The position numbers were made by a program, and so were the translations under genes. From Ruminococcus sp. (lineage in GTDB: Bacteria > Bacillota > Clostridia > Oscillospirales > Ruminococcaceae): 64,000 bases of DNA. Positions 36,062-45,432 of this stretch are shown piece after piece (the first letter of the stretch is position 1; the number at the start of each line of letters is the position of its first letter). The notes beneath the pieces are model-generated. The model made no database searches and was not told the DNA's origin. It saw only the letters and a list, made by a program, of their open reading frames with translations. Location of the stretch: positions 1 to 64,000 of the forward strand of contig JAISIC010000043.1 in assembly GCA_031262225.1 (NCBI GenBank), read 5' to 3'.

Positions 36062-36619
36062 ATGGATAAAAAAACAACCGTAGAAACCGTTCCGGCAACT
36101 GAAAACACAGGCAAGGATATCCTGCTTACCGATCGCCGCGATACCATAATCCGCCAGCACGTTTACGCTTCCGCCGGTGTGGGTTTAATCCCCATTCCGT
36201 TTGTTGACGTACTTGGTTCAGCCGGAGTACAGCTTAACATGATGAAGAAGCTTTCAGAGTTCTATAAAGTTGATTTTAACGAAAAACTTGCAAAGAAAAT
36301 TATCATCGCCCTTTGCGGCGGTATTATTCCGGCTATCCTTACACCCGGGATTAAGGGGATTGTAAAATGCATACCTATTGTGGGTCTGCCCCTTGTTGCG
36401 GCAACTGTTCCGCTTCTTGAAGCGACATCCACCTATGGTATGGCAAGGGTTCTTTGCAGCCACTTTGAAAAGGGCGGCAATTTCGTAAACTTCAACGTCA
36501 ATATCGCTAAAGATGAATTTGCAGCTATCATCAGCGATGAAGAGCTTAAAGCAAAACTTTTGAATGTAATCTCCCTTAAAAAGAAAACCGACGAAGAGGC
36601 AGAACCCGCTCTGGCGTAA
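36062..36619 (+). CDS. DUF697/YcjF-like membrane-associated protein
   Basis: 185 residues from ATG 36062 with CGGAGG upstream. After a polar N-terminus it has a hydrophobic, Gly-rich region (ASAGVGLIPIPFVDVLGSAG, then LCGGIIPAILTPGIKGI and PIVGLPLVAATVPLLEATST) typical of DUF697 proteins, which are often seen C-terminal to GTPase domains. Here the domain is alone. The function of such stand-alone versions is unknown. It has its own promoter and terminator. Confidence 0.75.
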   Translation: MDKKTTVETVPATENTGKDILLTDRRDTIIRQHVYASAGVGLIPIPFVDVLGSAGVQLNMMKKLSEFYKVDFNEKLAKKIIIALCGGIIPAILTPGIKGIVKCIPIVGLPLVAATVPLLEATSTYGMARVLCSHFEKGGNFVNFNVNIAKDEFAAIISDEELKAKLLNVISLKKKTDEEAEPALA

Positions 36620-36628
36620 CAAGAGATT

Positions 36629-36661
36629 AGCCCTCTGTGAGAACGACTTACAGAGGGCTTT
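36629..36661 (+). terminator. Intrinsic terminator after the DUF697-like gene
   Basis: AGCCCTCTGT (36629-36638) pairs perfectly with ACAGAGGGCT (36650-36659) around an 11-base loop. The following T tract is short, so some read-through into the ABC gene is likely; no separate strong promoter is seen for that gene. Confidence 0.65.
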
Positions 36662-36677
36662 GCAAAGGAATAGTTTA

Positions 36678-39600
36678 ATGAAAAGATTGATAAAGCCTGT
36701 TCTTGCAATGCTGATAATACTATCCTGCCTTACAGGTTGTGTTAATAAAGCGGATATCGGCAGCACCAATTCAGGTGCGTCAAAGACCTATACCGATTTC
36801 ATGGGCTCTGAATTTGTAGGAGCAATTCAGGCAGGCGAAGTCTACGACACTATCATGGAAGAGCAGCTTGGGACAAAGAGGATTAACCAGTTTGACAGCG
36901 TTACCGATATGCTTAACGCAGTTGACCTCGGGAAGATTGATTTCGGGGTTATGGCTTCCGATTCGATATATTCGCACACCGTTTCGGGCGAATATAAGAA
37001 CCTCGCTTTCACCTTTTTGCCGCCCGAAATGTTCACATCAAAAAACGCTCAGATTTTTCATACAAGAGAGCTTGCTGATGAATTTGATGAATTTATAGAC
37101 ACGCTTATCAAGTCGGGCGAGCTTGCAGATATCATTAACTTCTGGCTTGCCGGTGAACTTCCCGATGCAAAGGATATCCCCGTTATTACCGGCTCGGAGG
37201 AGAACGGCGAGATAATTTTCGCGGCTTCGGCGGGCTATGCTCCGATGTATTACCTCGGAGAAGACGGCAAGATGGTCGGGTTTAACAGAGAGATGAGCGA
37301 GCGTTTTGCTGCATATCTCGGGAAAAAGCCTGTTTTCGTTGACATGAACTATGCGGCGATTTTGCCCTATGTTTCTTCGGGAAAAGCCGATATGTCTGCC
37401 TGCTGTTTTGGGCTCACAGAGGATCGAGAAGATTCCGATGCTATCTTCTCCAAGCCCTATATGTCCTGCTATGCGGCAGTTGCATATAAATCCGATTCCC
37501 CGACAGAACCTACCGACAACGTTTACGGTGTTATGAATGCCGACGGCGGTTATGATATATATAATCTTCCGGGTGAAACGGAAGTAGAATCCGAAGATCC
37601 TTTAACTTGGGAGGACTTCAAAGGCAAAAACCTTTCAATGGTTGTCGGATTTGGGTATGATCCCTTTGTCAGAGAGCATTTTGAATCTCAAAATGTCGTA
37701 TATTTTCAAGACTATCCCCTTATGCTCCAAGCCTTAAGAAACGGAAAAACGGATGGCGCATTTGTTGACTATACAGCGGCGGCTATCTATGAAGAAGGGA
37801 TTCCCGAATTAACGTTTGTGCCTGTTCCGGAGGAGTTTTTCAGCTCTCCTATGGGTTTTGTCTGTTCCGATCCGGTGCTGCTCGAGCAGTTTAACGTCTT
37901 TTTAGCGGAAAAATATGCCGACGGAACTATGACAGAACTTTATGAAAAATGGATGGTTTCCGTCCCCAATTCATCCACACCGATGCCGGAGATTGAAAAT
38001 AAAGACGACCCCGACCCGATTATCTTCTATCTTTCCGAACTCACGCTGCCGTTTACGTATATCGGCGAGAATAACGAGGTTAAAGGCTACGATTCCGAAC
38101 TGTTAATCTTATTTGCAAACTCCATAGGCAGGGGCGTTTTGATAACTCCGGTTGAATTTAATGCGATCCTTCCGGCTGTCCAGTCGGGCAAAGCCGATTT
38201 CGGTGCGGCGGGAATATCAATAACTGCAGAGCGTGAGCAGATGGTCGATTTTTCAGACCCGACCTTCACAGACACCCTTGCTTTGATGGTAAGGGATCCC
38301 GATTTCACAAACGATCCTGAAAATACGACCGGTAAGCCGTATAATCCCGACAACCTCACGATTGAGGATATAATGGGCGGAACATTTGCAGTTCGCCTCG
38401 GCTCCGTTTATGACGAGCTTGTAACAGATAAATTCGATCCGTCGAAGGTGGAAAGATTTCAAGACAACGCTTCCGCTTATGAAGCAGTAAGTCAAGGCAA
38501 GATAGATTATGCTGTCTATGACAGTTTCATATCCTTAGAAGCGACAAAACAGTATGAAGACTTCGCATATTTCATGGTGCCGGATGAATATTTCAGCGTT
38601 GCCGACGGTTATGTTGTAAACCTATCTGACACAGCACTTGCGGATGAGCTTAATGCTTTTATTGCCGATATTAATGCAAACGGTGTTTTTGCTGAAATGT
38701 CTGCACGCTGGTTATCACAGGATTTTGATGCTGACACAACTGTGATACCGGAAATAAACCTTGACGATAACACGGGAGAGCTTTTGAGGGTTGCCGCAGA
38801 TGCAACATCACAGCCGTTTTCATATGTAATCGGAAACAACGTTTCGACAGGTTTTGATATTGAATTTATATTGCGTTTTGCAGAGGCGACAAACCGAAAA
38901 ATCGAGATTACAAATATGTCTTTTGACGCACTGCTGCCGAGTATTCAAAGCGGAAAATATGACGTTGCTATCGGACTTATTACCATAACGGAAGAAAGGT
39001 CGAAATCTGTTCTCTTTACCGACCCTGTTTACTATGAGCGCTCAGGTGTAGTATATAAAATGAAGTCTGCCGAAACCGTTCCCGAAAACGGTTTCATTAC
39101 CTATATAAAGGATGCCGTAAACCGCAATTTGATTGAAGACGGTCGCTATAAGCTTATTATCAGAGGTCTTATAGTAACGATGATTATAACTGTGAGCTCA
39201 ATGTTTGCCGGAACTCTTTTGGGCGGCATTACAGCGTATTTCCTCACAAGGAAGAACCGCTATGCGAAGCGTGCCGCAAAGCTTGTGGCAGGGCTTATAA
39301 ACGGTCTGCCCACGGTAACACTGCTGATGGTCGCTTACTACATCATCTTCGGATCTTCGCAGATTAATAATGTTATCATTGCCGTTGCAACATTCTCGGT
39401 TATCATGGGAATCAGAATCGGCGAGATTTTAGCCGGTGCTATTGAAACGATTGACAAAACGGAGATCGAAGCGGCAAGGGCTTCCGGCTTTACAGCCTTC
39501 GGAGCGTTTAGGACAGTGACTTTGCCTCAGGCGGTCAATCGTGCCCTTTCGCCATACCTCACAAGTTTTGTCAGCCTCATGAAAGAAACCGCTATTGTCG

Positions 39601-39773
39601 GATATGTTGCGATACAAGACCTCATGCGTGCTTCCGATATCATAAGGAGCCGCACCTATGACGCATATTTCCCGCTGCTGTTTGCCGCATTCATCTATCT
39701 TACTGTGACAACGATTTTCATTCTCCTTTTCAAGGCAATAATAAAAACAGCCGGAAAGAAAACAGCACAGTAG
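36678..39773 (+). CDS. Amino-acid ABC importer: three permuted binding domains fused to a permease
   Basis: 1031 residues from ATG 36678 (AAAGGA upstream); lipoprotein-type signal (CLTGC). Six half-domains follow, with approximate residues: second-lobe type 39-161, first-lobe type 178-271, second 310-428, first 447-539, second 561-679, first 701-794. A permease domain with about four to five helices spans ~824-1029, with the EAA loop EAARASGFTAFGAFRTVTLP. Second-to-first junctions are short and alike (MPEI, VIPEI, DIPVI), whereas first-to-second junctions are longer and variable. The units are therefore best read as three circularly permuted family-3 binding domains, like the orphan protein at 19574. 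With the next-door ATPase it should import an amino acid or related solute. Confidence 0.88.
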   Translation: MKRLIKPVLAMLIILSCLTGCVNKADIGSTNSGASKTYTDFMGSEFVGAIQAGEVYDTIMEEQLGTKRINQFDSVTDMLNAVDLGKIDFGVMASDSIYSHTVSGEYKNLAFTFLPPEMFTSKNAQIFHTRELADEFDEFIDTLIKSGELADIINFWLAGELPDAKDIPVITGSEENGEIIFAASAGYAPMYYLGEDGKMVGFNREMSERFAAYLGKKPVFVDMNYAAILPYVSSGKADMSACCFGLTEDREDSDAIFSKPYMSCYAAVAYKSDSPTEPTDNVYGVMNADGGYDIYNLPGETEVESEDPLTWEDFKGKNLSMVVGFGYDPFVREHFESQNVVYFQDYPLMLQALRNGKTDGAFVDYTAAAIYEEGIPELTFVPVPEEFFSSPMGFVCSDPVLLEQFNVFLAEKYADGTMTELYEKWMVSVPNSSTPMPEIENKDDPDPIIFYLSELTLPFTYIGENNEVKGYDSELLILFANSIGRGVLITPVEFNAILPAVQSGKADFGAAGISITAEREQMVDFSDPTFTDTLALMVRDPDFTNDPENTTGKPYNPDNLTIEDIMGGTFAVRLGSVYDELVTDKFDPSKVERFQDNASAYEAVSQGKIDYAVYDSFISLEATKQYEDFAYFMVPDEYFSVADGYVVNLSDTALADELNAFIADINANGVFAEMSARWLSQDFDADTTVIPEINLDDNTGELLRVAADATSQPFSYVIGNNVSTGFDIEFILRFAEATNRKIEITNMSFDALLPSIQSGKYDVAIGLITITEERSKSVLFTDPVYYERSGVVYKMKSAETVPENGFITYIKDAVNRNLIEDGRYKLIIRGLIVTMIITVSSMFAGTLLGGITAYFLTRKNRYAKRAAKLVAGLINGLPTVTLLMVAYYIIFGSSQINNVIIAVATFSVIMGIRIGEILAGAIETIDKTEIEAARASGFTAFGAFRTVTLPQAVNRALSPYLTSFVSLMKETAIVGYVAIQDLMRASDIIRSRTYDAYFPLLFAAFIYLTVTTIFILLFKAIIKTAGKKTAQ

Positions 39774-39804
39774 AACGTAAACTTTCAAAACGAAGGGAAC
39801 ATAT

Positions 39805-40872
39805 ATGAGCCTTATATCTGTACGCAATATGGAAAAACACTATGGTTCGAGTGTTATATTAAAAGATGTCTGTGCCGAAATTGAAAAGGGCGAGGTTATC
39901 ACCGTTATCGGTCCTTCCGGCACAGGCAAGAGCACATTTTTACGCGGTATGAATATGCTTGACCCTCCCACGGGGGGTGAGGTTGTGTTTGACGGTGAGC
40001 TTATCTCCAAGAAAAATCTTGATATGACACGTCGTCGGATCGGCATGGTGTTTCAAAACTTCGGGCTTTACAGCCATCTTAATGTCATAGATAACCTCAT
40101 TGCCGCACCGATGAAACTCCTCAAAAAAAGCCGAAAAGAGGCAACAGAAGAGGCTTTGGTCCTCCTTAAAACGGTCGGGCTTTCGGAGCGGGCTTACCAT
40201 TTCCCGCATGAGCTTTCGGGCGGTCAGAAACAGCGTGTCGCTATCGCAAGGTGTCTTGCAATGTCACCGGATGTTATACTCTTTGACGAGCCGACATCAG
40301 CCCTTGATCCGACCATGGTCGGGGAGGTTACGGCGGTTATAAGGAGCCTTGCACAGTCGGGCATGACGATGATTATCGTCACCCACGAGATGAACTTTGC
40401 AAGAGAAGTTTCAAACCGCATCTTCTATATGGACCAAGGCGGCATATACGAATCGGGGACACCGGAACAGATTTTTGAACACCCCGAAAAGGAACTGACA
40501 AAGAGGTTTATTTTCAATATCAGAAGCCTGAATTTCAAGGCGGAAAGCCCCGATTTTGACCGAGTTGCAATGCTTGCCGGAATTGATAATTTCTGTTTCC
40601 GACAAGGCATTGATCCGGCGAGTGCCGAAAAAATCCGCCTTATTGCCGAAGAATTAGCCGTTAATATCATATCGCCCAAAGCGGAAAAATTCGATCTTAA
40701 TATCTCTTTTTCCGATAAGCTCAAGACATATAGGATATCAGTCAAATACGCGCAAAATGTTAATCTCCTTGAAGAAACCGACGATTTCATCTCTGCTTCG
40801 ATTATTAATAAATCAGCCGAAAAGATAAGCTACAGTTTTGACGGAATAAGTGAAATCAATATAGAATTATAG
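39805..40872 (+). CDS. GlnQ-type ABC ATPase with C-terminal HATPase-like extension
   Basis: 355 residues. The first ~240 are a standard polar-amino-acid importer ATPase: [36 protein letters not shown]. GlnQ proteins normally end there; this one continues ~110 residues. The extension ([20 protein letters not shown], later [16 protein letters not shown]) resembles the N-box half of RsbW-like HATPase domains in outline, but key glycine motifs are not evident, so that assignment is weak. It partners with the fused permease 31 bases upstream. The extension may be regulatory. Confidence 0.85.
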   Translation: MSLISVRNMEKHYGSSVILKDVCAEIEKGEVITVIGPSGTGKSTFLRGMNMLDPPTGGEVVFDGELISKKNLDMTRRRIGMVFQNFGLYSHLNVIDNLIAAPMKLLKKSRKEATEEALVLLKTVGLSERAYHFPHELSGGQKQRVAIARCLAMSPDVILFDEPTSALDPTMVGEVTAVIRSLAQSGMTMIIVTHEMNFAREVSNRIFYMDQGGIYESGTPEQIFEHPEKELTKRFIFNIRSLNFKAESPDFDRVAMLAGIDNFCFRQGIDPASAEKIRLIAEELAVNIISPKAEKFDLNISFSDKLKTYRISVKYAQNVNLLEETDDFISASIINKSAEKISYSFDGISEINIEL

Positions 40873-40875
40873 AAA

Positions 40876-40910
40876 AAACGCCTCCGTGTTATAAAAAAAC
40901 GGAGGCGTTT
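40876..40910. terminator. Shared bidirectional terminator
   Basis: AAACGCCTCCGT (40876-40887) and ACGGAGGCGTTT (40899-40910) form a perfect 12-pair GC-rich stem between convergent genes. On the minus strand it ends in six T residues, ideal for the 5'-nucleotidase gene; on the plus strand it ends in TTT. Confidence 0.88.
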
Positions 40911-40923
40911 GCATTTAGTATAT

Positions 40924-42582
40924 TTATTTCTTCTTCCTGCGAGAAAGAACCATGCCGACACCGGCGATTATTATTACGCCGCCGATGACAAAGAGGGGAG
41001 TGTTTCCTGTTTCAGGGATGCTCGATTCAGACATTTCCATGAAGATGCGGTCGTTACCTGCGGGAATAGCGGGGTCTGTTCCGATATACCAGATTACAGC
41101 ATCGGTGAGCGAGGTTATTTCGGGATGTGAAAGCGGCAGAGTTTTTTCAAATGCAGTCGCAAGCATTGTGTAGCCGTCGCCGCCGCCGGAAATCCAGTCG
41201 TTAGCCGCAACCTTTATTACATCGTCATCGGCAAGAGGTTTGCCTCCGACAGTAATGCTTGTTATCCGGTTTCCCGGTGCAAGGTCGGGGTTAAAGGTGA
41301 AGGTTACTCCCGAAACCTGTAAAAATCCGCCTGTTTCGTTGGGATATTCGGCAACGGAATGTTCGAGCATTTCGCGGAATGTCTTTCCGTCAACCTCTGC
41401 CATGAGGATGAAATTCACGAAGGGAAGCACATTTTCAATGTCCGCTACGGTTATGTCACCTGCTGGAATATCGGCACGGATTGAACCGCCGTTCATCACC
41501 GCAACATCAGCACCGGTAACAGCCTTGATTGCATCCGATACAAAATCACCCAGTATCGTTTCGCGTGTTCTGAGATCGCCGCGAACAGCCGTCATAGTGT
41601 TGTCGTTCCTCGCTAAAACGGTTTTACCAAGTTCGTCTGCATGAGCCGTCCACTTGTCGATAATCGTCTTAACTTCAGCCTCTTTCGCTTTGCCGCCCTC
41701 TGAAAGGGGTATAGTCAAAGCTTCTTCAGGGGTAATGCTCACAGCGTCAATTGTAAAGCCGCCGTTACTATCAGGAGTGAATGTAACCTTGCCGAGAACG
41801 CCTGCGTATTGTCCGGTTGAAACGATAAGCGGCTTGCCCTCCTCTTCGGTTATATCTGCAAGAGGTGTGTGTGAGTGTCCGTCGATGAAAAGGTCTATCC
41901 CCGAGGTGCCGTCACGGAGTTTATAGATATCGCCGAAGCCCTCGTCATATATGCCCATGTGGGTGACGCAGATAACAACGTCAGCACCGTCGTCTTTAAG
42001 CTCTTTTGCCGTATCATTTGCGTAGGTGATAATGTTTTCAAACGTTCCGAAATCAACATCACGTCCGCCGCTTGAAGACTGAATCGTGTCGGGTGTGGTT
42101 ATCCCGAAGAATCCGACGGTATAGTCAGCAGTCTCGAAAACCTGCGGTGCCGCCCAGTGTATACCGCCAAATCCTGCTTGGGTCATAAATTCGGGCTTAT
42201 CCGCTATGTTTCGGAGCTCCAAAAGGCGGTCGATACCGTAATCGAACTCGTGATTGCCGAGTGTCATGACGTCATAACCGGTTGCATCCATGATCTCCAT
42301 TGCCGCTTCGCCGCGGTTGTTGTTTGCAAAATATGTTCCTTGAATCATGTCGCCTGCTGATACTAAATATGTTGCGGCATCAGCCTCTTTGGTCGTTTCA
42401 ACAATTCCTGCAATCACATCATGACCGATAGTCGTGTCTGAGCCTTGGAAATAGCCGTGAACATCGTTTGTGTGATAGATGATAATTTCTTCGCCGTTAT
42501 CATCTGCATAGACGGTGATTCCAAACGACATCAAAAGCATCATAGCAGCGGCAAGAACAGCCGTGAGCCTTTTAAACTTCAT
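40924..42582 (-). CDS. Cell-wall-anchored 5'-nucleotidase/2',3'-cyclic phosphodiesterase (UshA family)
   Basis: 552 residues from ATG 42582 (GGAGG upstream). N-terminal signal peptide, then a metallophosphoesterase domain with IIYHTNDVHGYF, GDMIQGT, GNHEFDYG and DGHSHTP, then the 5'-nucleotidase C-terminal substrate domain (NGGSIRADIP, SGGGDGYTML). The C-terminus has IPETGN, a hydrophobic helix and RRKKK, a sortase signal of the LPXTG type with Ile in place of Leu. It should release nucleosides and phosphate from extracellular nucleotides at the cell surface. This supports a Gram-positive host. Confidence 0.9.
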   Translation of the reverse strand: MKFKRLTAVLAAAMMLLMSFGITVYADDNGEEIIIYHTNDVHGYFQGSDTTIGHDVIAGIVETTKEADAATYLVSAGDMIQGTYFANNNRGEAAMEIMDATGYDVMTLGNHEFDYGIDRLLELRNIADKPEFMTQAGFGGIHWAAPQVFETADYTVGFFGITTPDTIQSSSGGRDVDFGTFENIITYANDTAKELKDDGADVVICVTHMGIYDEGFGDIYKLRDGTSGIDLFIDGHSHTPLADITEEEGKPLIVSTGQYAGVLGKVTFTPDSNGGFTIDAVSITPEEALTIPLSEGGKAKEAEVKTIIDKWTAHADELGKTVLARNDNTMTAVRGDLRTRETILGDFVSDAIKAVTGADVAVMNGGSIRADIPAGDITVADIENVLPFVNFILMAEVDGKTFREMLEHSVAEYPNETGGFLQVSGVTFTFNPDLAPGNRITSITVGGKPLADDDVIKVAANDWISGGGDGYTMLATAFEKTLPLSHPEITSLTDAVIWYIGTDPAIPAGNDRIFMEMSESSIPETGNTPLFVIGGVIIIAGVGMVLSRRKKK

Positions 42583-42679
42583 ATACTCCTCCGTTTATTT
42601 AAATAAGCTTGAATTTTTTATTAACTCCGCGTACGTATCTTTAAGTCTGATAAGAGCGTGAGCGGCAATCAAGGGGCAC

Positions 42680-44668
42680 TTACGTGCCCAGTTTGAATTT
42701 TTCAACAAGCATTTCAAGTTCATTTGCAAGGGCAGAAAGCTCTTGGGCTCTCGCCGCCGATTCTTCCGCCTCTGCCGCTGTAAGTTGAATTGATTCGGCA
42801 ATTGATGAAATTCTGGGTGTGATATCGGAAATTGCCGCGTTTTGATCGAGTGTGAGATTATTAATCTGCGAAATCTTATCGGTAATCTCATGGAACGCCG
42901 ACACCATATCCTCAAATGAATCGTGAGCTTTGTTTACAATCGCGTTACCGTCGTTTATTTCACGAACGCTTGTGTCAATTAGCGTTGTTGTTTCCTTAAC
43001 CGCTTCGGCGGATTTTGTTGCAAGGTTTCTGACTTCCTGTGCGACAACCGCAAATCCCTTGCCGTTCACGCCTGCACGAGCAGCTTCAACAGAGGCGTTG
43101 AGTGCCAGAATATTCGTTTGGAACGCGATACTGTCAACGGTGTTTGTCACGTGCATAATGTCTTCGGAGCTTGTTTTAATTGCAGTCATCGATTCTGAAA
43201 GCTGTTTTATAAGTGTGAGGGCACGTTCCATGAGTGCAGATGTGTTTTCGATAAAACGAAGAGCATCTTCGACAGATTCGGTTGACTGCTTTGAACTGCC
43301 GTTCACGGAGGTAACGCCCTCGGATATGCTTGCGGCATTTTCAGATTGCGAGCTTGCATTGCCTGCAAGCTGCCCGGAGCTCCCCGAAATCTCTTCGGAA
43401 GACCTACTCACACTCTTTGCGGCGTTGCGAATCTTCTTCATAACGTCGCTGATTTCAACCGAAATTTTGTCCAGACCGGTTTTGATCGGTGCGAAATCCC
43501 CGGCATATTCGCTCTTGGCTCTGACGCTGTAATCGCCCTCTGCCATCTGACCTAAAATGTAAGAAATTTCGTTGATATATTCGGTAACATTAGCCGTGAA
43601 CTTGTTTATTGAATCATCAAGGTCCTTAAATTCGCCGGAAAAATTATGGTGTTCTTTTTCTTTAAGATCACCGTTTGAAAGGTCTTTCATACGCGTGATA
43701 ATTGCGTTTATAGGACGTACAGCGAAAAGCTGCATCATTATGATAATGAGGATTATCGTTATAACTGCTGTCACGCCGATAACAACGAAGGTTGTGACGG
43801 TTATGTTGTCAAGTCCGCCTGTAACTTCTTCTGACGGTATTGCAGCTATAACCATCTCGCCCGCCGATGAGCTGATAGCTTTTACATAATAACGTGTTTC
43901 GCCTATGGTAGTTTCAAGGAGTGTATCTGCATTATTAATTGCATCCGCAGCCCACGGGTCAATAGCCGCACCAACCTTTGTTGCATCAACATTTGCAACA
44001 TAAATCCCGTCAGCAGAAACCACGGTTATAAAGCCGTCCTGACCGAATTTGAGATTTGAAACGGTAGTTTGCTTCGAGAAAAGCACATTGAGTTCATCGA
44101 CAATCTCTGCTGCAAGACCTACCTGAACAACACCGGGCTCATCAATTCTGTTTACGCCTATGTACTGCATCATCTTGCCGGTTGAGGCATTGGGCTGTGG
44201 GTCTTGAACGATTTCAAGATCGGGTTTATCAACAATTTCCATGAAAACCCTTGATTGGTCGCCGCTGTTCATATCAAATCCGTCATATGCCGCAATATTA
44301 CCGCCGGTAATAATACCGTCAGCTCTGATTATACATATTTCGGTTATTCCGAGGTCATCGCATATAGACTGCCAATAGTCAAAGTCATTGACAGCGTGGA
44401 GCCCGCCCTTAACTTCTGCATCAACAAGATCCGCTATACTGTTGGCAAGGGCTACATTTTTTTCGCCGAAGGCATCAAGAACGGCAACTGTTGTCTCGTC
44501 GTTAGCAATGAATCTGTCAACGGTAGAACCCAAAACAGAGTCGATTTCGCTTTCAAAGCGGCTCATGACCTCATTTTCAGCCATCTGTTCCGATACAACG
44601 CCAACGATGAGCAATGATAATATTGATAAAATAGTGATAGGTATTAAAAGTTTAAAACTCAGTTTCAT
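42680..44668 (-). CDS. Methyl-accepting chemotaxis protein with extracellular Cache-type sensor
   Basis: 662 residues from ATG 44668 (GGAGGG upstream). First transmembrane helix ~7-27, an extracellular ~250-residue sensor with Cache-like features (FGQDGFITVVSADGIYVANV), a second helix ~290-312, HAMP, then the signalling domain with the invariant hairpin tip IAFQTNILALNASVEAARAG. Chemoreceptors of this kind sense small molecules such as amino acids and signal to CheA/CheW; no che genes are in the window. The ligand is unknown. Confidence 0.9.
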   Translation of the reverse strand: MKLSFKLLIPITILSILSLLIVGVVSEQMAENEVMSRFESEIDSVLGSTVDRFIANDETTVAVLDAFGEKNVALANSIADLVDAEVKGGLHAVNDFDYWQSICDDLGITEICIIRADGIITGGNIAAYDGFDMNSGDQSRVFMEIVDKPDLEIVQDPQPNASTGKMMQYIGVNRIDEPGVVQVGLAAEIVDELNVLFSKQTTVSNLKFGQDGFITVVSADGIYVANVDATKVGAAIDPWAADAINNADTLLETTIGETRYYVKAISSSAGEMVIAAIPSEEVTGGLDNITVTTFVVIGVTAVITIILIIIMMQLFAVRPINAIITRMKDLSNGDLKEKEHHNFSGEFKDLDDSINKFTANVTEYINEISYILGQMAEGDYSVRAKSEYAGDFAPIKTGLDKISVEISDVMKKIRNAAKSVSRSSEEISGSSGQLAGNASSQSENAASISEGVTSVNGSSKQSTESVEDALRFIENTSALMERALTLIKQLSESMTAIKTSSEDIMHVTNTVDSIAFQTNILALNASVEAARAGVNGKGFAVVAQEVRNLATKSAEAVKETTTLIDTSVREINDGNAIVNKAHDSFEDMVSAFHEITDKISQINNLTLDQNAAISDITPRISSIAESIQLTAAEAEESAARAQELSALANELEMLVEKFKLGT

Positions 44669-44704
44669 TAGAAACCCTCCGATGTGATATTTCAGACAAT
44701 TTTA

Positions 44705-44733
44705 ATTATACATTGTGTTTGCATTATTGTCAA
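44705..44733 (-). promoter_or_regulatory. Promoter of the chemoreceptor gene
   Basis: Minus strand TTGACA (44728-44733), 17 bases, TATAAT (44705-44710): perfect housekeeping consensus rather than a flagellar sigma-D type. Confidence 0.8.
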
Positions 44734-44758
44734 TGGATAGATTGTTAATTATATTTAT

Positions 44759-44787
44759 TTGACAGATCACAAAATTTATGTTATCTT
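44759..44787 (+). promoter_or_regulatory. Promoter of the ECF sigma factor gene
   Basis: TTGACA (44759-44764), 17 bases, TATCTT (44782-44787). The early transcript includes a small AT-rich palindrome AAAAAGAGGCTCTTTTT that could hinder elongation. Confidence 0.6.
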
Positions 44788-44880
44788 TATATAAAAAGAG
44801 GCTCTTTTTTGCACTTTCATGTGTCTGTATAGATGACGGCCGTTAAATATTTAAAATTCTTTGGCTTCGGAGGTGAAAAT

Positions 44881-45432
44881 GTGTTTGACAGTTTTTACAT
44901 AAGCGGTATTAAAAAGGGAAACGAACGTGCTCTCGAATCGGTAATCGACAAATATTCCTCATATGTTTGTACCATAGCTCGTAACACGCTTGGCAGGAGC
45001 GTGACCCATGAGGATATTGAAGAAATTGCATCTGATGTGTTTTTAGCCCTTTGGGAAAATGCGGAAAATATCAGGAACGACAGCCTTAAAGCCTATCTTG
45101 GCAGAACCGCCCATAATATGGCACTCAATCGGCTCAGAAAGCTTTGCGAGATGCTACCGCTCGAAGAGGCGGCGGCGGTTTCCGATAATAAAAATGTCGA
45201 AGAGTTTGTCATCTCCGAAGAAGAGAAAAAGCTCGTTCAGAACGCGATTTTATCGATGGGTTCACCCGATCGCGAAATATTCATCAGATACTATTATAAC
45301 TCGGAAACATCGGCGGATGTTGCCGCGAATACAGGGCTTACCGAAGCCGCCGTGAAGCATCGCCTTGCACGCGGCAGAGAGAAGCTCAGACAGAATATAA
45401 TCAAGGAGGGTTACGTTCTTGAAAACTATTAA
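44881..45432 (+). CDS. ECF-type sigma factor
   Basis: 183 residues from GTG 44881, with GGAGGT at 44869-44874; an upstream in-frame ATG at 44833 lacks such a site. Region 2 (HEDIEEIASDVFLALWENAE, YLGRTAHNMALNRLRK) and region 4 (REIFIRYYYNSETSADVAAN, GLTEAAVKHRLARGREKLR) of extracytoplasmic-function sigma factors are clear. It overlaps the next gene by 14 bases, the likely anti-sigma partner. Confidence 0.88.
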   Translation: MFDSFYISGIKKGNERALESVIDKYSSYVCTIARNTLGRSVTHEDIEEIASDVFLALWENAENIRNDSLKAYLGRTAHNMALNRLRKLCEMLPLEEAAAVSDNKNVEEFVISEEEKKLVQNAILSMGSPDREIFIRYYYNSETSADVAANTGLTEAAVKHRLARGREKLRQNIIKEGYVLENY

